Below are positions 1 to 11,822 of a DNA stretch of 64,000 nucleotides, in pieces. Under the pieces are notes generated by a model that saw only the letters and a program-made list of their open reading frames with translations, ran no database searches and had not been told where the DNA came from. This DNA comes from Tricholoma matsutake (lineage: Eukaryota > Basidiomycota > Agaricomycetes > Agaricales > Tricholomataceae), in NCBI GenBank assembly GCA_026075535.2, contig AP026549.1, positions 3,906,001 through 3,970,000 on the forward strand. Direction: 5' to 3'. Position numbers and translations under genes: made by a program. The stretch's first letter is position 1; every line of letters begins with the position of its first letter.

Positions 1-930
1 TACATGGCTGTTGTTGGCTTGGAATTGAAACCCAATTCCATCCCAAGAACTCTCCTGCTGCTCATACCAGAAGTTGAGTAGGGGACAAATGGCTCCAGGA
101 AATCAGGACACTCACGGTATCCCATTACCACATAAGACCAGATGAGGGCCTTTTTGTCCATTTTTTTCTTTGGCCAATCATCCTGGTTGGGCAATATTGG
201 ATGCCCATCTTCATCCATTGCCAATTCGATGTAAGGTTTTTGGCTGGTCCCAGTGGGTGGGATAAATTTCACTTCATCCACCTCAGCTGGGCAAGGGTTT
301 GTCATCTGTTGGTAGATAAGGGAGGGGAGCCATCTTACTGTACATGTCCCTTGCATGGGTACTCAGCAGACCCATTATCGGTTTCTTTTCCCCATTGCAT
401 TGGAGTAAAGACTTCCCTCCCAGCTCTGCCATGTATTCATGCCTAAAGATAGCAACAGTAAGTAGAGGGGGAGAAAGGTAATGTAGGAAACTCAATGAAT
501 TTAATATGATAGTCCCCTTGTCATCCTTGTGAAAGCTTAGAATGAGACAGTCCATGCCGCATGATTTTTTCATTTGCTTGCAGAAACTTTGGACATTTTT
601 ATATGCCTTTTCTGCATTCCTGATGGGGAAAATGAGCATTTGTAGTGACAAAGAACACATGGAATAGACCAACTTGGCTTGTTGCTCCAGTGGTGGACCC
701 ATCTGGTTCCAAAGTTTAGCAACTGACTCCATCTGTTCCTTGTCCACATCTGATGTAGTGTTCCAGAGATTTGAGAGCTCTGCTTGATACGTTCTGAAGG
801 CTTTCTGGTTATCAATCTTTCCAGATGAGCTCCCTGCCCAGCCACCAGTGTTTTCTTGGATAACGGTTTTGAGTTCCTATGCTGCCTCAACTCCAAGGAC
901 ACTCTGGGCTGTCCACTTCTTGATATCTTT
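1..930 (-). pseudogene. Decayed basidiomycete hypothetical protein, running off the left edge
   Basis: Reading leftward from about 930, one frame gives a continuous lysine- and tryptophan-containing protein through 'KAFRTYQAELSNLW' and 'KKSCGMDCLILSFHKDDKG' down to about 490. It is broken by a TAG at 877-879. An intron-like stretch (about 437-480) follows, then 'HEYMAELGGK', and after about 283 a further frame carries 'EVDEVKFIPPTG' and 'DDWPKKKMDKKALIW' to about 20. The cysteine-glycine-methionine block followed by a lysine-rich segment resembles an unnamed protein family that is repeated in agaric genomes, but I cannot name it and no catalytic motif is visible. The frame changes could be introns or indels. 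The C-terminus lies outside the window. Treat it as one broken gene of unknown function. Confidence 0.45.
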
Positions 931-1059
931 AAATTTTTCTGCAGATCCTCATTTCCTTCCATACATATGAAACCAAGTATATACTCCCTGCCCATGGAAA
1001 TGTATTATGACTACCATTGTTACAGCCAGTTATATTGAATGACCCACCTCTTTTTTTAA

Positions 1060-2340
1060 CTCCAGATCTCCCTGGGAGCACTGAGGGTTATCTTTCTTCA
1101 AGCCCTGATACACACATGCTGCAATGGTTCAACAGTCATTACAACTTGCTGCCTGCCATTCCATCTTATTATCAACAAGAATAGCAAGTTCATCCAGGGT
1201 GAACTTGAATCAGATGAGATCCAGAGGAATGTGAGTTTCTGCTGGCATAGCAGTCAGAAAAATCAGCAGCAGGAGATAGTGTTTTGGAACACATTGTGTT
1301 TGTGTTGTGTTCCTTGCAATATATTTCTGATAGGCACCAGAGATGCAATCATGAACCCGACACTACCGGAGACTAACCAGACTCAATCATGATCAGGACT
1401 CAATCATGATCAGCCTTTGATTCCATGAGGGTTGGTCGATCAATGTCAAAGCTACATAGTTTCAATCATTCTCGTATCCACTGAAACATTAGTATCCAAT
1501 CCTGGGACAGCAAGGACAACATATTTTAGAAATACTTGCTGTATTACCTTCATCTAGTGATCTCTCTCGACTATGTCACATACTGACTCAAGTTGTAGTA
1601 GCTGATGAAACACAACTTTGCTGTACAGGTTACCTAGAATGTCTCCCCTTACCAATGTTCAGTTTCATTATGAACTTCTCACAGTTGTACTTAAAATCTA
1701 CTGGGTATATTGTTACAATAGGAACTCGGTCGCACAAACTAAGAATAAATATGCTCAGTGTTTGAGAGTACCCAAATGACTATATTAAATCACCTAAGAA
1801 TAAATACACTACGATACACAGTGAGTAAAGGAATGTAGGCATAGTAGACAAATATCTTACCTCAGTGTTTGCAAGTAGCCAAATGACTGAGGGAAGATGA
1901 GATGATGAGTCTGTACAAATACATATGTAGAAAATAAGCTAAACTACAATTAGCTGAACAAAAGAATAAGCTCTCTATGAGAGCAGTCAGGAATAGGGAA
2001 AGCATAGGTATGGGTATTAGTACAAGCACAACAATAAGTAAAAGGTACTGTAGTACAGAATGATAGGGTCACAAGAAGGGACAGCGGGGAATTTAGCGCC
2101 ATCAAATAGTGCTGCTAGCGCGAGTGTGGGAGTTTGGACTCAGATCTAGCCTTGCTAATCCAACATATATTGCTCCTTGTGAGTATATTGTGTGTTCCAG
2201 TGAACTCTGATTACTGGACTAGCAAATGAAATCCAGAAAGGGATGATACACATATTAGAAAGTTCCACTTATTGCTCAAATGATCGAGTTTTGTAACATG
2301 GGTTTTATTATGAACTTCAGACAGTTATAGAAAATGGACT
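1060..2340. other. Stretch without a recognisable gene
   Basis: No frame here gives a protein I recognise. The only structure noticed is a perfect tandem pair of a 17-bp unit (ACTCAATCATGATCAGG) at about 1381-1413. The stretch is A/T-rich and looks like decayed intergenic or transposon-derived DNA. Confidence 0.5.
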
Positions 2341-2547
2341 CCATATATTGTTGCCTTCAAGCATATTGTTTCCTCTTGTTAACTCTGTTACTGCCAGAGA
2401 AGAACATGAAACACAGAAAGAAACAATAAACAAATGCAAGTCTATGATTTGCCTTGATAAGAGTCAAGCTTTGTCAGCTACAACAAATTTCATATCTCAC
2501 CTCCCTCTTACAATTATTCAATTGTTTTTACATATTCTCCTCTTGGA

Positions 2548-3019
2548 ATGCCTGGTAAACAGTACAAGGTCACTGTCAGAAACACAGGACCTGGTGATAC
2601 CATCTTTCTTAGTACTACTAGTGTCTACACGTCCAGGGGCTTGGTCAAAAAAACCAAACTTCAAGAGCAACTGTCAAGTCCAGCAAACACTCCCTTTTCA
2701 TCACCTTCAAAGACTAGAAATGGCTTAACTCCATCTATTGATGCAGGCCATGTAGTTGATTTTGACAATGTCCTGTTGGAACCCCTCCAACTTCCAACTT
2801 CCAAGGTGCTTCCTGTATTGTCATGCTCACAATGATGGCTATTAATCAAGTATTTTATATGCAGTCCCAGAATGACTATATGAGAGAGTACCTGGATAAA
2901 AGGAGCTTCTATCTCACCTGGATATTGATGTCTGAAGCACCTCCCGGTGATCATTCTTGTTCACTTTGTGGGATGATGGGTGATTGGAGGTGTGAAGACT
3001 GTCATGGTCATCCCCTCTT
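2548..3019 (+). pseudogene. KDZ transposase N-terminal fragment (CxC2-type cysteine cluster), truncated
   Basis: Exon 1 runs from an ATG at 2548 to 2805. A 59-bp GT-AG intron (2806-2864) keeps phase 0, and exon 2 starts with 'SQNDYMREYLDKRSFYLTWI' at 2865. It continues into 'EAPPGDHSCSLCGMMGDWRC' and 'EDCHGHPL'. A spacer with 'QNDY...W' followed by 'EAPP' and paired CxxC motifs is characteristic of the N-terminal CxC2 region of Kyakuja-Dileera-Zisupton (KDZ) transposases of basidiomycetes. In that family the cysteine cluster precedes the DDE catalytic core. Here the reading stops abruptly at a run of 18 T, and no KDZ core was found downstream, so this is a 5' fragment. Upstream exons before 2548 are possible. 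Family assignment is by motif memory and could be tested by profile search. Confidence 0.7.
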
Positions 3020-3020
3020 G

Positions 3021-3038
3021 TTTTTTTTTTTTTTTTTT
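3021..3038. repeat. Run of 18 T at the KDZ break
   Basis: Eighteen consecutive T directly abut the end of the KDZ coding stretch. On the minus strand this is an A18 tail, as left by a target-primed retroposition event, but no non-LTR retroelement protein was recognised upstream of it on that strand. Confidence 0.6.
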
Positions 3039-3796
3039 GACTCAAGAATTTATAACGTGGGGCTCATATGCAGTCTGCGGGCTGAGGGTACAAACACAGT
3101 AGTTAGCTATGTCTACATAATGCCCAATACCCCCTCCAAAGTCCTCCATTTTAGCCACCTGGCAGGCACAGCCATTGAAAACACTGATTAAGGCAGCAAG
3201 CCCAGGTGCAACACATGTGTTGCAACCATGGCAGAAGAGCCCCCGGTCAGTGCTAGCACAGTCCCCCCAGCCACTAACCCAACCAAAGTCAGGGCAGTCG
3301 CCAAGCAGTGTCAATTCACCATAAACCCTCCCCCCAAAGAGGGAAGGTTAACTGATTTCATGATCCATCCTGGGGCTGTTGACCACCTCCCGCTCAAGGG
3401 TGGTGGACCGTCAATGCAGCATGGCTGCAGTTGATGTGAGTAAGGTCGGGAGCGTGGTCCGCGGAGCTCTGGCACGATGAAAAGTGGGGGTGTACATGAA
3501 AAGACATGTATCTCCCCCCTGGACTGTGGTGCCCCTTCATAGCAAAGGGCACGGGATGGGGCAGCTGTATACAGCTCACCCTAGATGCTGCCTGTCATGC
3601 AACATGTATTGGTGGTGCTGTGGCTGAGCCCACATGCTATGCATGATGAGGTCATCTGGGGGGATGACGATGCTGACCAGAGACTGGAGGCATCTCACGT
3701 GGGGTAGTTGTGCTTGAAGCACTACCTTCTTCCAAGTATGGGGCTGTGGCAGCTGCAGATATAGCCGGCAGGAGTCTGAGGTGGGTGTTGATGAGT

Positions 3797-4390
3797 TCAA
3801 GCCAGCAGCTCCTGTTGATCAGGAGACACTGAAGATGGTGGAACACTGGTCATCCAAACAATGGCAGTGTCCAGCATGTGCAGCACTGTGGCTGCCTCAT
3901 CACTAGTGCGATGTGCATCCTCCAGTGGCAAAAATGCTGCAATGGACCTCCCCCCAAACATATGGAGGGGAGTCATTGCTGGTGGCTCAGGGCTGTTGAC
4001 CAAGAATGTATCACGTAGGTTATATGCTCGTGCAGATACCGCCATGGCTTTCTGCCTGTGATGGCATTCATCAAGGCAACCTGGGAGACCCAGGACCTCA
4101 GCTCCAAAATGGAGAGTGGCCTCATTGAGAGGACCATTTGCCAGAGAAAAGGGGTGGTCAAATGGGTTACTCACCCTCTCGCCACCTTGTACTGGCTCTG
4201 ACCCATCAGATTCCTCCTCCTGGTCTAGACAATCTAACTCCTCCTTTGTGAGGTAGTAGGTGAGGGTGTCATCCTCAATCAGAGGATTGAACATGTCAAA
4301 CTCATCCTCCATGTCGTAGAAGGGCATAGTGTGTTGATGTGTAGTCTGATAAAGGCAAGTTAAAGCTAGCAAGATGACGATAAAGGTCAA
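3797..4390 (-). CDS. Hypothetical acidic protein
   Basis: This 197-residue open frame starts with a hydrophobic segment ('MTFIVILLALTCLYQTTHQH') that could be read as a signal peptide. The next ATG, 'MPFYDMEDEFDMFNPLIEDD', is an equally possible start that would lack it. The body is acidic near the N-terminus (LDQEEESDGSEP) and then proline- and alanine-rich. No known domain was recognised. The frame stops at 3797, and downstream frames on the same strand down to 3042 contain cysteine-rich pieces without a continuous reading. It may be an exon of a larger minus-strand locus with the ORFs at 4962-5729 and 6001-6577. Confidence 0.3.
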   Translation of the reverse strand: MTFIVILLALTCLYQTTHQHTMPFYDMEDEFDMFNPLIEDDTLTYYLTKEELDCLDQEEESDGSEPVQGGERVSNPFDHPFSLANGPLNEATLHFGAEVLGLPGCLDECHHRQKAMAVSARAYNLRDTFLVNSPEPPAMTPLHMFGGRSIAAFLPLEDAHRTSDEAATVLHMLDTAIVWMTSVPPSSVSPDQQELLA

Positions 4391-4961
4391 AAGCTCACTG
4401 TGGGAAAAGGATGTGCGGCCAGGTCCTGCCTAGGGCTGAAGACCCATCCCGAAAGGCCCCCTGTGATCACAATGGGGGTGCATGCAGACAATCCCAGTCT
4501 GCTTGCTGGTAGGAGAAGACGGAACCCCAGCCCTCATGCTCAGAAGAGTGAGTCTGGGAGGTGGAAGACGATCACGGGAACAATGTCTGAAGTGAAGGGA
4601 TCCTCATGGATGTGAAGCCCCAGTAGTATAGTCTGTGCTCTGGGAGCGATTGCCCCCAGAGCAGGAAGAATAAAGAATTAGACTCACAAGATGGTCCAAC
4701 CCCTGCAATGTGTCTAGTCCCCCCATGTTAGTCCTCCCCCAGACCCCAGAGCGTGACCTCCAGCCTGAGCTGGCAGTGTTGATTCACTGTCGAACCCACC
4801 CACCCGCAGATGGATGATGCCCCACTCCAGAGCCTGGGATCCTCGAGACACAAGGTAGGGTTACAGTTTGAGGTTTCTTCAGAGTCGGCGGGGCAAATTA
4901 CCCGTTGGACAAGTGGTGGTGGGTCCTGCATGGTATCGGTAATTGATCCTGGAGCAGAGCA

Positions 4962-5729
4962 TTAAAGCTTCCATGTGCTTGTCTTGATCATGAATAGGCA
5001 CGTACCAAGCTCTGCAGTTTTATTGCTTGCAGCCGACAGCTGGCCCTCAAGATCAAGTGTGTCTTCTATTGTGTTTGGTGGGTGGAGGTCTGAATGTGTC
5101 ATCTGTGGCAGTGTCAGGTCATTGGTGGGGGCTGATTGACCTGCAGCAGCTGACCCATCATCACCCCCCAAACGGAGGTCAGGCAATGCTACAGTATCAA
5201 CAATCATGCTGTCCATTCCAGCTGGTGGGTTGGGGTTGGGTCCTACCATCTGCAGCAGTGTTGGGTCATTGGTGGGGGCCAATTGACCTGTAGCCACTGA
5301 CCCATCATCACCCCCCAAATGGAGGTCAGGCAATGCTACAGTATCAACGATCATGCTGTCCATTCCAGCTGGCGGGTTGGGGTCAGGTCCTACCATCTGT
5401 GGCAGTGTCAAGCCACTGGTAGCATTGGCCAATTGACCAATGCCCACATCAATAACAGGTTCTAGTAACTTTGAGCCATACATCCAATGACCATGGCTGT
5501 ACTCACCAGAAAACCAAGCTGCATCCTCGTCTGAAACTACCGAGGCCATGTTTTGCATAATCGTCAATGCCTCCAAAATCACCAGAATAGGCTCCTTCTC
5601 TGCCTGGATGATAGCCACAATGGCTTTCCACAAGACCCCTTCAATAGCCTCCAGCAACTTCGGTTTGGAAGAGCCATATGCAGGGAACACCTCTAGATAC
5701 AACATCAAATATGGGTATTTGTTGTTCAC
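4962..5729 (-). CDS. Hypothetical protein with internal ~49-residue repeats
   Basis: This 255-residue open frame has an N-terminal helical region ('KPKLLEAIEGVLWKAIVAII') and then at least two near-identical tandem copies of a ~49-residue unit. Each unit contains 'NPPAGMDSMIVDTVALPDL' followed by 'LGGDDGS' and an alanine/threonine-rich tail. A diverged third copy appears to start at the C-terminus ('HPPNTIEDTLDL'). At DNA level the unit is about 147 bp, with copies near 5150-5290 and 5297-5440. The repeat suggests recent unequal exchange. Function is unknown. The long uninterrupted frame, in a window where most frames are broken, favours a real or recently active gene. Confidence 0.4.
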   Translation of the reverse strand: MNNKYPYLMLYLEVFPAYGSSKPKLLEAIEGVLWKAIVAIIQAEKEPILVILEALTIMQNMASVVSDEDAAWFSGEYSHGHWMYGSKLLEPVIDVGIGQLANATSGLTLPQMVGPDPNPPAGMDSMIVDTVALPDLHLGGDDGSVATGQLAPTNDPTLLQMVGPNPNPPAGMDSMIVDTVALPDLRLGGDDGSAAAGQSAPTNDLTLPQMTHSDLHPPNTIEDTLDLEGQLSAASNKTAELGTCLFMIKTSTWKL

Positions 5730-6000
5730 TGATCAACATACCGTTGTGACTATGGTTTGGTTAGATCGCTGCCCCCATAGAAGCTTGGGCAATATAAGTG
5801 AAAGGGGTGATACACCTGTGGTGAGCTGCAGCGGAACCGAAAGCTGTGCATGCGTAATTTTGCCAGACCTGCTACTGTGAATCAAATATTACACAGGATA
5901 CAGACTCAGTACCTACTCTTTGTGCAAAGACATTGCTTCCATCAAGGCCTCGTTTCTAGCAGATAATGTAGTTGCAACAGAGTGACAGTCAATTCATCAC

Positions 6001-6577
6001 TCACTCTGTAAAATCCCAACATCCCTATGGACAAACATGAAAAAGGTAAATATCTTACATATGATACTACTTACTTGTTTTAAAGTGTCAATGTCCATAC
6101 AGGCAGTCTGAATGTTGCATAAAATCTTCTCCCCCTGAGTTTGCATTTTGAGAGCCAGCACAGACGTCATCAGTGACGCAGTGACATTGCTGCTGCCCAC
6201 GCCCATTGATGATCCAGAAGAGACAGATGGCAGGTTACTCATTGTGTTACTCAGTGTTTGAACTGAATGAAGAGCCTTTTCAATGGCGCTTGGCCATTGT
6301 TTAAGTTGTGTGCACCCCTTGTAATATTTTACTTTGCTGATGTCAGAGAGCATGTACAAATATGCACAAGACTTTCCAATGAAAACCTTTTGACAGTAGA
6401 CCTCGAAGCCACGGGATTGGTGTTTGCAGAGGAGGGGTTAAGGACTGACGATAAGATGTCATACACACGGTACACCACAAGACGCCTCAGTGCCCTGTCG
6501 ACAAGAGTGTTGTTCAGGTCACCAATATCCAAATCTGCTGCATCATCTACTTGAAGCAATCGACGCACAATTTGCAC
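6001..6577 (-). CDS. Hypothetical protein with a small terminal exon
   Basis: Two overlapping frames lie here. The frame starting at 6359 ('MYMLSDISKVKYYKGCTQLK') runs to 'DIDTLKQ'. A GT-AG intron at 6025-6074 (donor GTAAGT, acceptor CATAG) then joins in phase 0 to a 24-bp exon encoding GCWDFTE and a stop at 6001-6003. The frame starting at 6577 ('MQIVRRLLQVDDAADLDIGD') overlaps it and may be an upstream exon. The serine-rich middle ('NLPSVSSGSSMGVGSS') gives no domain. The clean phase-0 splice is the main reason to believe this is or was a gene. Confidence 0.35.
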
Positions 6578-6898
6578 GTCTTTTGAATGACCTGATAGCT
6601 CGATCTCAGCTTGTAGTATGCACTGCTGTAAGGGCTAGAGGACGATATAACCCTGGAATAAATCAATACAACAAATCATGCACCAACAACTGTGGGCATT
6701 GCCATACAGGCTCTTCGATGTCCTCTGTCCCAAGGATTGCATTGGAAGTCCATGATATCTGTCTCAAGAGAGCTGATTCAGCACACTGGAAGGGGGTTCC
6801 CATGTTTTAGTGGTGATAAGATCTAATCTATGTAATAGCCACACTTGTTGAACCAACACAGCCACATGATATTCCGATCCGATTGTCCAAACATCAGC

Positions 6899-8240
6899 AA
6901 AATCAAGGATTGACTTATTTGGCTTATTTGGCTTAAACCCCAATTAAGGGAATTAAGGGGAATTAAGGAAAATAAGTTCATTTTTTCCCTTAAAACTGAT
7001 AACTGTTAAGCAGATATAATCAACCAAGCAGTATAAGCAACATGTAAGCAAATTAAGGCCATAAGGAGTGTGTAATCCCTTAAGGCCTTAAGGACTTTTT
7101 CCAATTTTCTTCCAAGTCCCTCTCGGCATTTCCTGAAAATGGAAATTCAATCTCAGCATCACTGATGTCACACATTGTTTGTGTTCAATCCACCGCTTCC
7201 GCTCCACACCTCTACACCACCATATCCATGCCAGCCAGAGCCACTAGTGACTGCAAGCAAGATTCATATTCTATGTATGTTGTAACAATGAGACAGCGCC
7301 AAGACACCCATGCCTAGGACGATGACCCAGGATGGGACCAGGAGAACCCACCACTGTGAGCCCCTGCTTGCAGGGTGGATGGAGGGACAAATGACAAAGA
7401 TGAAGATGAACCATGAGGGGGAGAGGATGACAATGACGAATGATGAATCACTACCACAGCACCTATAACCACTGTGGCGAACAACTGCTCACAGGGTACA
7501 AACAGGGAGCAACGAGATGGGACAACAGTGCCAGGGGACCGGGATGGAGAGGGGTATGAATGCCGTGTGCAGCAAGGAGGAAGAGAATGGTGATGGGGCC
7601 AAAAAAAAACATCAAAAGGCAAGTTTTTTTTCTTTCCCCTTTTCTAATTCCATTTCCTTGTGGCTAACAACAAAAATTTTAGGTAGTGATTTTACTATTG
7701 ACAACGACGACAGGCGGCCCCTGATCGACCCCCACTACTCCCTGTTCGTGGGGTGGTTAGGTGGTAGCATGACCATATGCCCATGAGGAAGGCCACAAGG
7801 ACGATGGGGTGACATGACAGCAGCACCCGCCGTAGCAGGTACCACGATGTGAGGAATGCCACCACCCCTCACCCCCCATCATCTCCCTCACAGTGAGACA
7901 GGGTTTTTTGCTTTGTAGCATTGAGACGGCATGACACCCAACCAGGACACCATAACAACAAACAGCATGCCACCAGCCACCAGCCTCGCGAGCAACCGCT
8001 CGGGTGGATTGTGGGTGGAATGACAATGATGACAAGGCTGCCATGGTGATGGGGGAGCGGCAATGATTGGGGGCGAAGGGGAACATTTAGGACATTGAAA
8101 AGGTGTGTCGAGTGGGGGTTGGGTAAACACATGGGAACGATGGGAGCAGGGATGAGACCATAGTCAGTGATGTGCTTATATATATATATATTATTCTTAT
8201 TTTTTTGCTTAAACTGCTGCTTAAGTTTCCTTATTGACAT
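6899..8240 (+). mobile_element. Relic of the E1/E2 GC-rich element family (E4)
   Basis: The left part holds short subterminal repeats (AATTAAGG and TTATTTGGC units, 6910-6970). The interior is GC-rich. It carries three copies of the hairpin motif described under findings (7354-7379, 7472-7498, 7984-8006), an intron-like tract ending in TTTTAG near 7680, and one C-rich/G-rich hairpin followed by six T (about 7884-7909). The same interior pieces occur in E1 and E2. Terminal inverted repeats and a target duplication could not be defined, so the ends are approximate. No protein is recognisable. Confidence 0.45.
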
Positions 8241-8485
8241 GGCTAGGCAGCCCCCTAAGAGCCCAAAAGCGGTTTAAGAAGTGATAGAAAATTGGTGGCT
8301 GGTGCAGGAGTCTGACAGATAGGAATGGGGTTATGCTGGGGGAGAGTTCGATTGAAGGTGTAGGGCACATGAGTGGTAGTTGGAGTGCAGAAGGCAGCAT
8401 TAAACACCGCATTTGTGAGTTGGTTCTCATCACAGAGTGAAGCAGCTTCATACCAAACTACATAGTACAGGGATTGGAGGTGCAC

Positions 8486-8826
8486 CTAGCAAAGGGAAAT
8501 CTGAAAAGAAAACTCTAAGGACCCCTTTGCCAATGCCCAGTATATGTGAAAACTACAAAAATCAAATAATAGTCTAAAAATAGAAAAGGTGGAGATAGGC
8601 TGATCAAGGCCGCCAAATGACATCATACCAAGTGATGTCGGAAGGGGTGCTCCGCCTCTAAATATAAAACTGTCAACATGTACAAATGTGATAGGAGGGG
8701 GAAATTAGTAATAAAATAAAGAAAAATCATAGAAAATGAAGAATTTGAGGAAATGAAGTGAGGGAAAATATAGGACGAATGTAAAAAATAGGAAAAACAC
8801 ATGAGGCATCCCCTAGTCCCCTTACA
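8486..8826 (-). mobile_element. LTR fragment of the chromovirus family at 40.7-46 kb
   Basis: The reverse complement starts TGTAAGGGGACTAGGGG at 8826 and follows the 3' LTR of the chromovirus from 45524. Both contain the TATATTTAGAGGCGGAGCA-like block and the CATATACTGGGCAT-like block. Similarity ends at the CTTTGCTAG point (8486), so only the first ~340 bp of the LTR remain. The sharp left edge indicates truncation by a later rearrangement. Confidence 0.7.
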
Positions 8827-8829
8827 GTG

Positions 8830-9990
8830 AGGATGATGCTTTGCAGGCCTCCACTTTGACAGCTACCAGTAAACAGGTACCATTGACTATTCCCAGCAAC
8901 AAGGCTAGATGTAGCCAAGAATGCAGGAGCAATATTTCCAACAAGCAACAAATTTTTTTCTTTTGACTACAGGTGATTTCCTTTTGTACCTCTGTATCAC
9001 CATCCTCCAATTCTGAAAAAGTTATCAGACTGGTGTATCTAGCATTGAGATTTATTTGTCCAAATGCAGACATGAGGCGCTCAACAATAGTTGTATCAAG
9101 TTACTTTTGTGAGGGCTTCAAGTCATTCGACATGATCTGTCACCCAGGGACATACAATATTGTAACCAAAACAGGGAAAAGTAAGCAGCCTCTGACTCAT
9201 GAGGGCTTGCACGATCAGGTGGAGAACAAGCAAGGCTGCTTCCACTGATGGCCTATGCAACAAGGTAGAAAAGACACATAACAAGGAGAACATAACAAGG
9301 CAGGGATGTGTAGAAGCATCTCTGGAGTATCAGGAGAAGTAGTGGCACATACTTCAGTTGATATCCAATTGCATAGGAAGATATCTGAAGAGAACAAGAT
9401 CCAAAGCGGGGTGCCGGTTGTGTAGAAGCATCTCCAGAGTAATGTCATGTGGCAATATCATGATGGCCTGACATATGAGAAAGTAAAAAATAAGAGCTCC
9501 AGTTTAAACGAGAATTAGTGACACATACTTGAGTTGATATCCAATTATGTAGGAAGATAGCTGGGGAAGAGAACAAGATTCAAAGCAGAGCAGATGATGC
9601 AGACGTCCTGCCTGATTGTAAGAATTGGCAATCCATCCATTATGTTGAGGTAAAGAAACCACAAAGCAGCCTCCAACTTGCAAGGGCTTACACATTAAGT
9701 CGAGGCAAAGTGACCTGTCGCCAGGGCAGGACACTGGGGAGACATACAATGCCATGCCCCAAAAGCAGGCTGCCTCAGACTTGTGCCAGTGAGGGCTTAT
9801 GCAGCAAGTTAGAAATGACCCATCACAAGGGCAGGTCATGGGAGGACATACAATGTCACATCCCAGAAAGAAGGTATGCCTCAAACACATCGACGAGGGC
9901 TTGTTGAAGGTGATATCCCAAGAAAAAATGAATAGAGTCAATTACTTACTGTTGCAGTACTAATAATGTCAATGTGGGCTTGTTGAAGGT
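8830..9990 (+). repeat. Degenerate tandem array with ~104-bp period
   Basis: Units beginning GCCTC, with AGGGCTT a few bases later, start at 9669, 9772 and 9878, giving periods of 103 and 106 bp. Shared internal words are GGCAGG and GACATACAATG. Weaker relatives start near 9188. A separate pair of longer similar blocks containing GTTGATATCCAATT lies at about 9355 and 9533. No coding frame is convincing. The array resembles a diverged minisatellite. Confidence 0.5.
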
Positions 9991-10054
9991 CATATCCCAA
10001 GAAATAAAGTTACTATGTCACAGCCTGAGTAGCCCGTGACTTCTGAACCTAGAA

Positions 10055-10647
10055 GGGGCGCTCAATTATTAAGTTCAGAAAGTTTGTTCACTTTAGTTCA
10101 TCAATATATTACTGTTTTTGGTACAAAGTTGAAACTCCGCTGTGCTCGATGAGATTACTCAGATATCGCCTGTATGCTATGCAGGGATCTGTGGCCACTA
10201 CATGACAAAAAACTAAGGTGCAACACCAGGCTGAGTACCTTAAGTATGCCAATGACCTCTTTGAATATGCTGTTGCCCTTGACAACAATGATGATGATGA
10301 CATCTGACTTGATGATGAAGATTTTGGTTCGGACTCGGATAACGATCCTAGAACTCTCAGCACTCCAGTGGACACAAATAGTGCTTGCGATGTCAGGAGA
10401 TGGCAGCTGTTGGTCCATACAATCAATTCCCAAAGTCATCTGATTTTTTTGCTGTATCTGTGCACGCACCAGAACAATCTTTAAAAAAGCAAATACATTT
10501 GCAGTATGTTACGATGGTTGTCGATGTGAGCCAGTGAGTTTTGCTCAAACATGCTTCCACAGCGGAGTTCCAACTTTGTACCAAAAACAGTAATATATTG
10601 ATGAACTAAAGTGAATGAACTTTCTGAACTTAATAATTGAGCGCCCC
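10055..10647 (+). mobile_element. 593-bp MITE with 90-bp terminal inverted repeats
   Basis: The left end GGGGCGCTCAATTATTAAG (10055) is matched in inverted form at the right end (10647). The inverted repeats (10055-10144 and 10558-10647) differ at only about three positions. The element is flanked on both sides by TAGAA (10050-10054 and 10648-10652), a good candidate for a 5-bp target duplication. The interior has a short acidic frame ('YLKYANDLFEYAVAL' followed by an Asp-rich run) that may be a transposase remnant, but it is too short to classify. High arm identity suggests recent transposition. Confidence 0.75.
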
Positions 10648-10659
10648 TAGAACCACCAT

Positions 10660-11820
10660 AGAGTGAACACACTCAACGTCAAGGCATGATACACATACTT
10701 ACAGCTATTTGAATTGGAACATGTGAAAGTACAACATGGATTAGATGGAGAGTAAACGTACTTGGCACCCATAAGAAGACATGGAGACAGGACTTGGAGG
10801 ATAAGGAGGGTTTCTTCAAGTTGGTACGTAGTCACATGGCTCTTTCCATTTGTTTAGCAAAGTTTAGCCTTGAGTCATTTCACATGGTAATGTAGTCGTC
10901 AACATCTCTTGCTTCCAGATGATGAGTGTGTTCATGCTTCATCTGGTGTTGCTACATGATATTGACTGATAGAAAACTGGATTTTGAGTGTGTTCATTCT
11001 TAATCTGGTTGCAGTGCCCCAGCACTGCAAGTGTTTTCCTGAAATCTGTTCTTTTGTCTGCTATACTCATGTCTTCATGAAGTTTTCAAGTTCTAGGGAT
11101 TGGCACCTCGAGCCACCTCACTCGTCTTTCTTACATCACGCTCACTTTTTCCAAGCTGGACGATGAGTAAATTTATGCTTCATTTTGGGATCTGGATCAC
11201 TGGGAGAGCTTAATCGTTCTATTCTACTCAACCACATCCAACTTCTGTCCAGACACAGGATGTAGGTCAATGCCATCCTTGAATTGGAATCTACTGGCAT
11301 ACATAGAGCTTCACGGTAGTATCCAGTACTATCTCTGCATGATCTGTGCAATGTGGACAAAGTCAATTTCTTCTGCATCGAAATGAGAGTCAAAGGTCAT
11401 TGTGCCTGCAGTTTGAATGGGATCTTCTCCAAAGGAGGCGATATGTTCTCCTTAGTTCATGGAGACTGAATCCGTCGCAGTCCACTCCCAACAGCTCCTA
11501 TGCCACTACCCATCCATCCATCCATCTCATGCTTGAAACCTTTTAACAGTGCATGGCAGGTGCCTGCACCAATTCTTGTAGCCCAGCTGTCTGTAACTTC
11601 TACTTGAGCGATGAATGAGTTCATACTTCGCTCGGCTTTGATATCTGGCCAATCTGATTACCCTGATACAGTGGTATGGGACGAACTGGATTTTGCAAGA
11701 CTACTTCTACTTCTGTGATGAACATGCTCATGCCTTGCGGAGTTTCCAGAGCGCCATGTCATTGATCGACTTTATTGCAGAGTTACTGAGTTGGATGCAG
11801 CACTTTCTGTTTGACATCTT
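10660..11820. other. Stretch without a recognisable gene
   Basis: Only short frames without family resemblance occur. Nothing else was noticed. Confidence 0.4.
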
Positions 11821-11822
11821 GC

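Noticed and set aside
3042..3314. Non-LTR (LINE) ORF2 end next to the T18 run
   Set aside because: The minus-strand frame is cysteine-containing but shows no reverse transcriptase or endonuclease motif, and downstream minus-strand ORFs appear to contain introns.
9669..9990. CRISPR-like array
   Set aside because: The period is ~104 bp with diverged units and no constant-repeat/unique-spacer structure; the host looks fungal.
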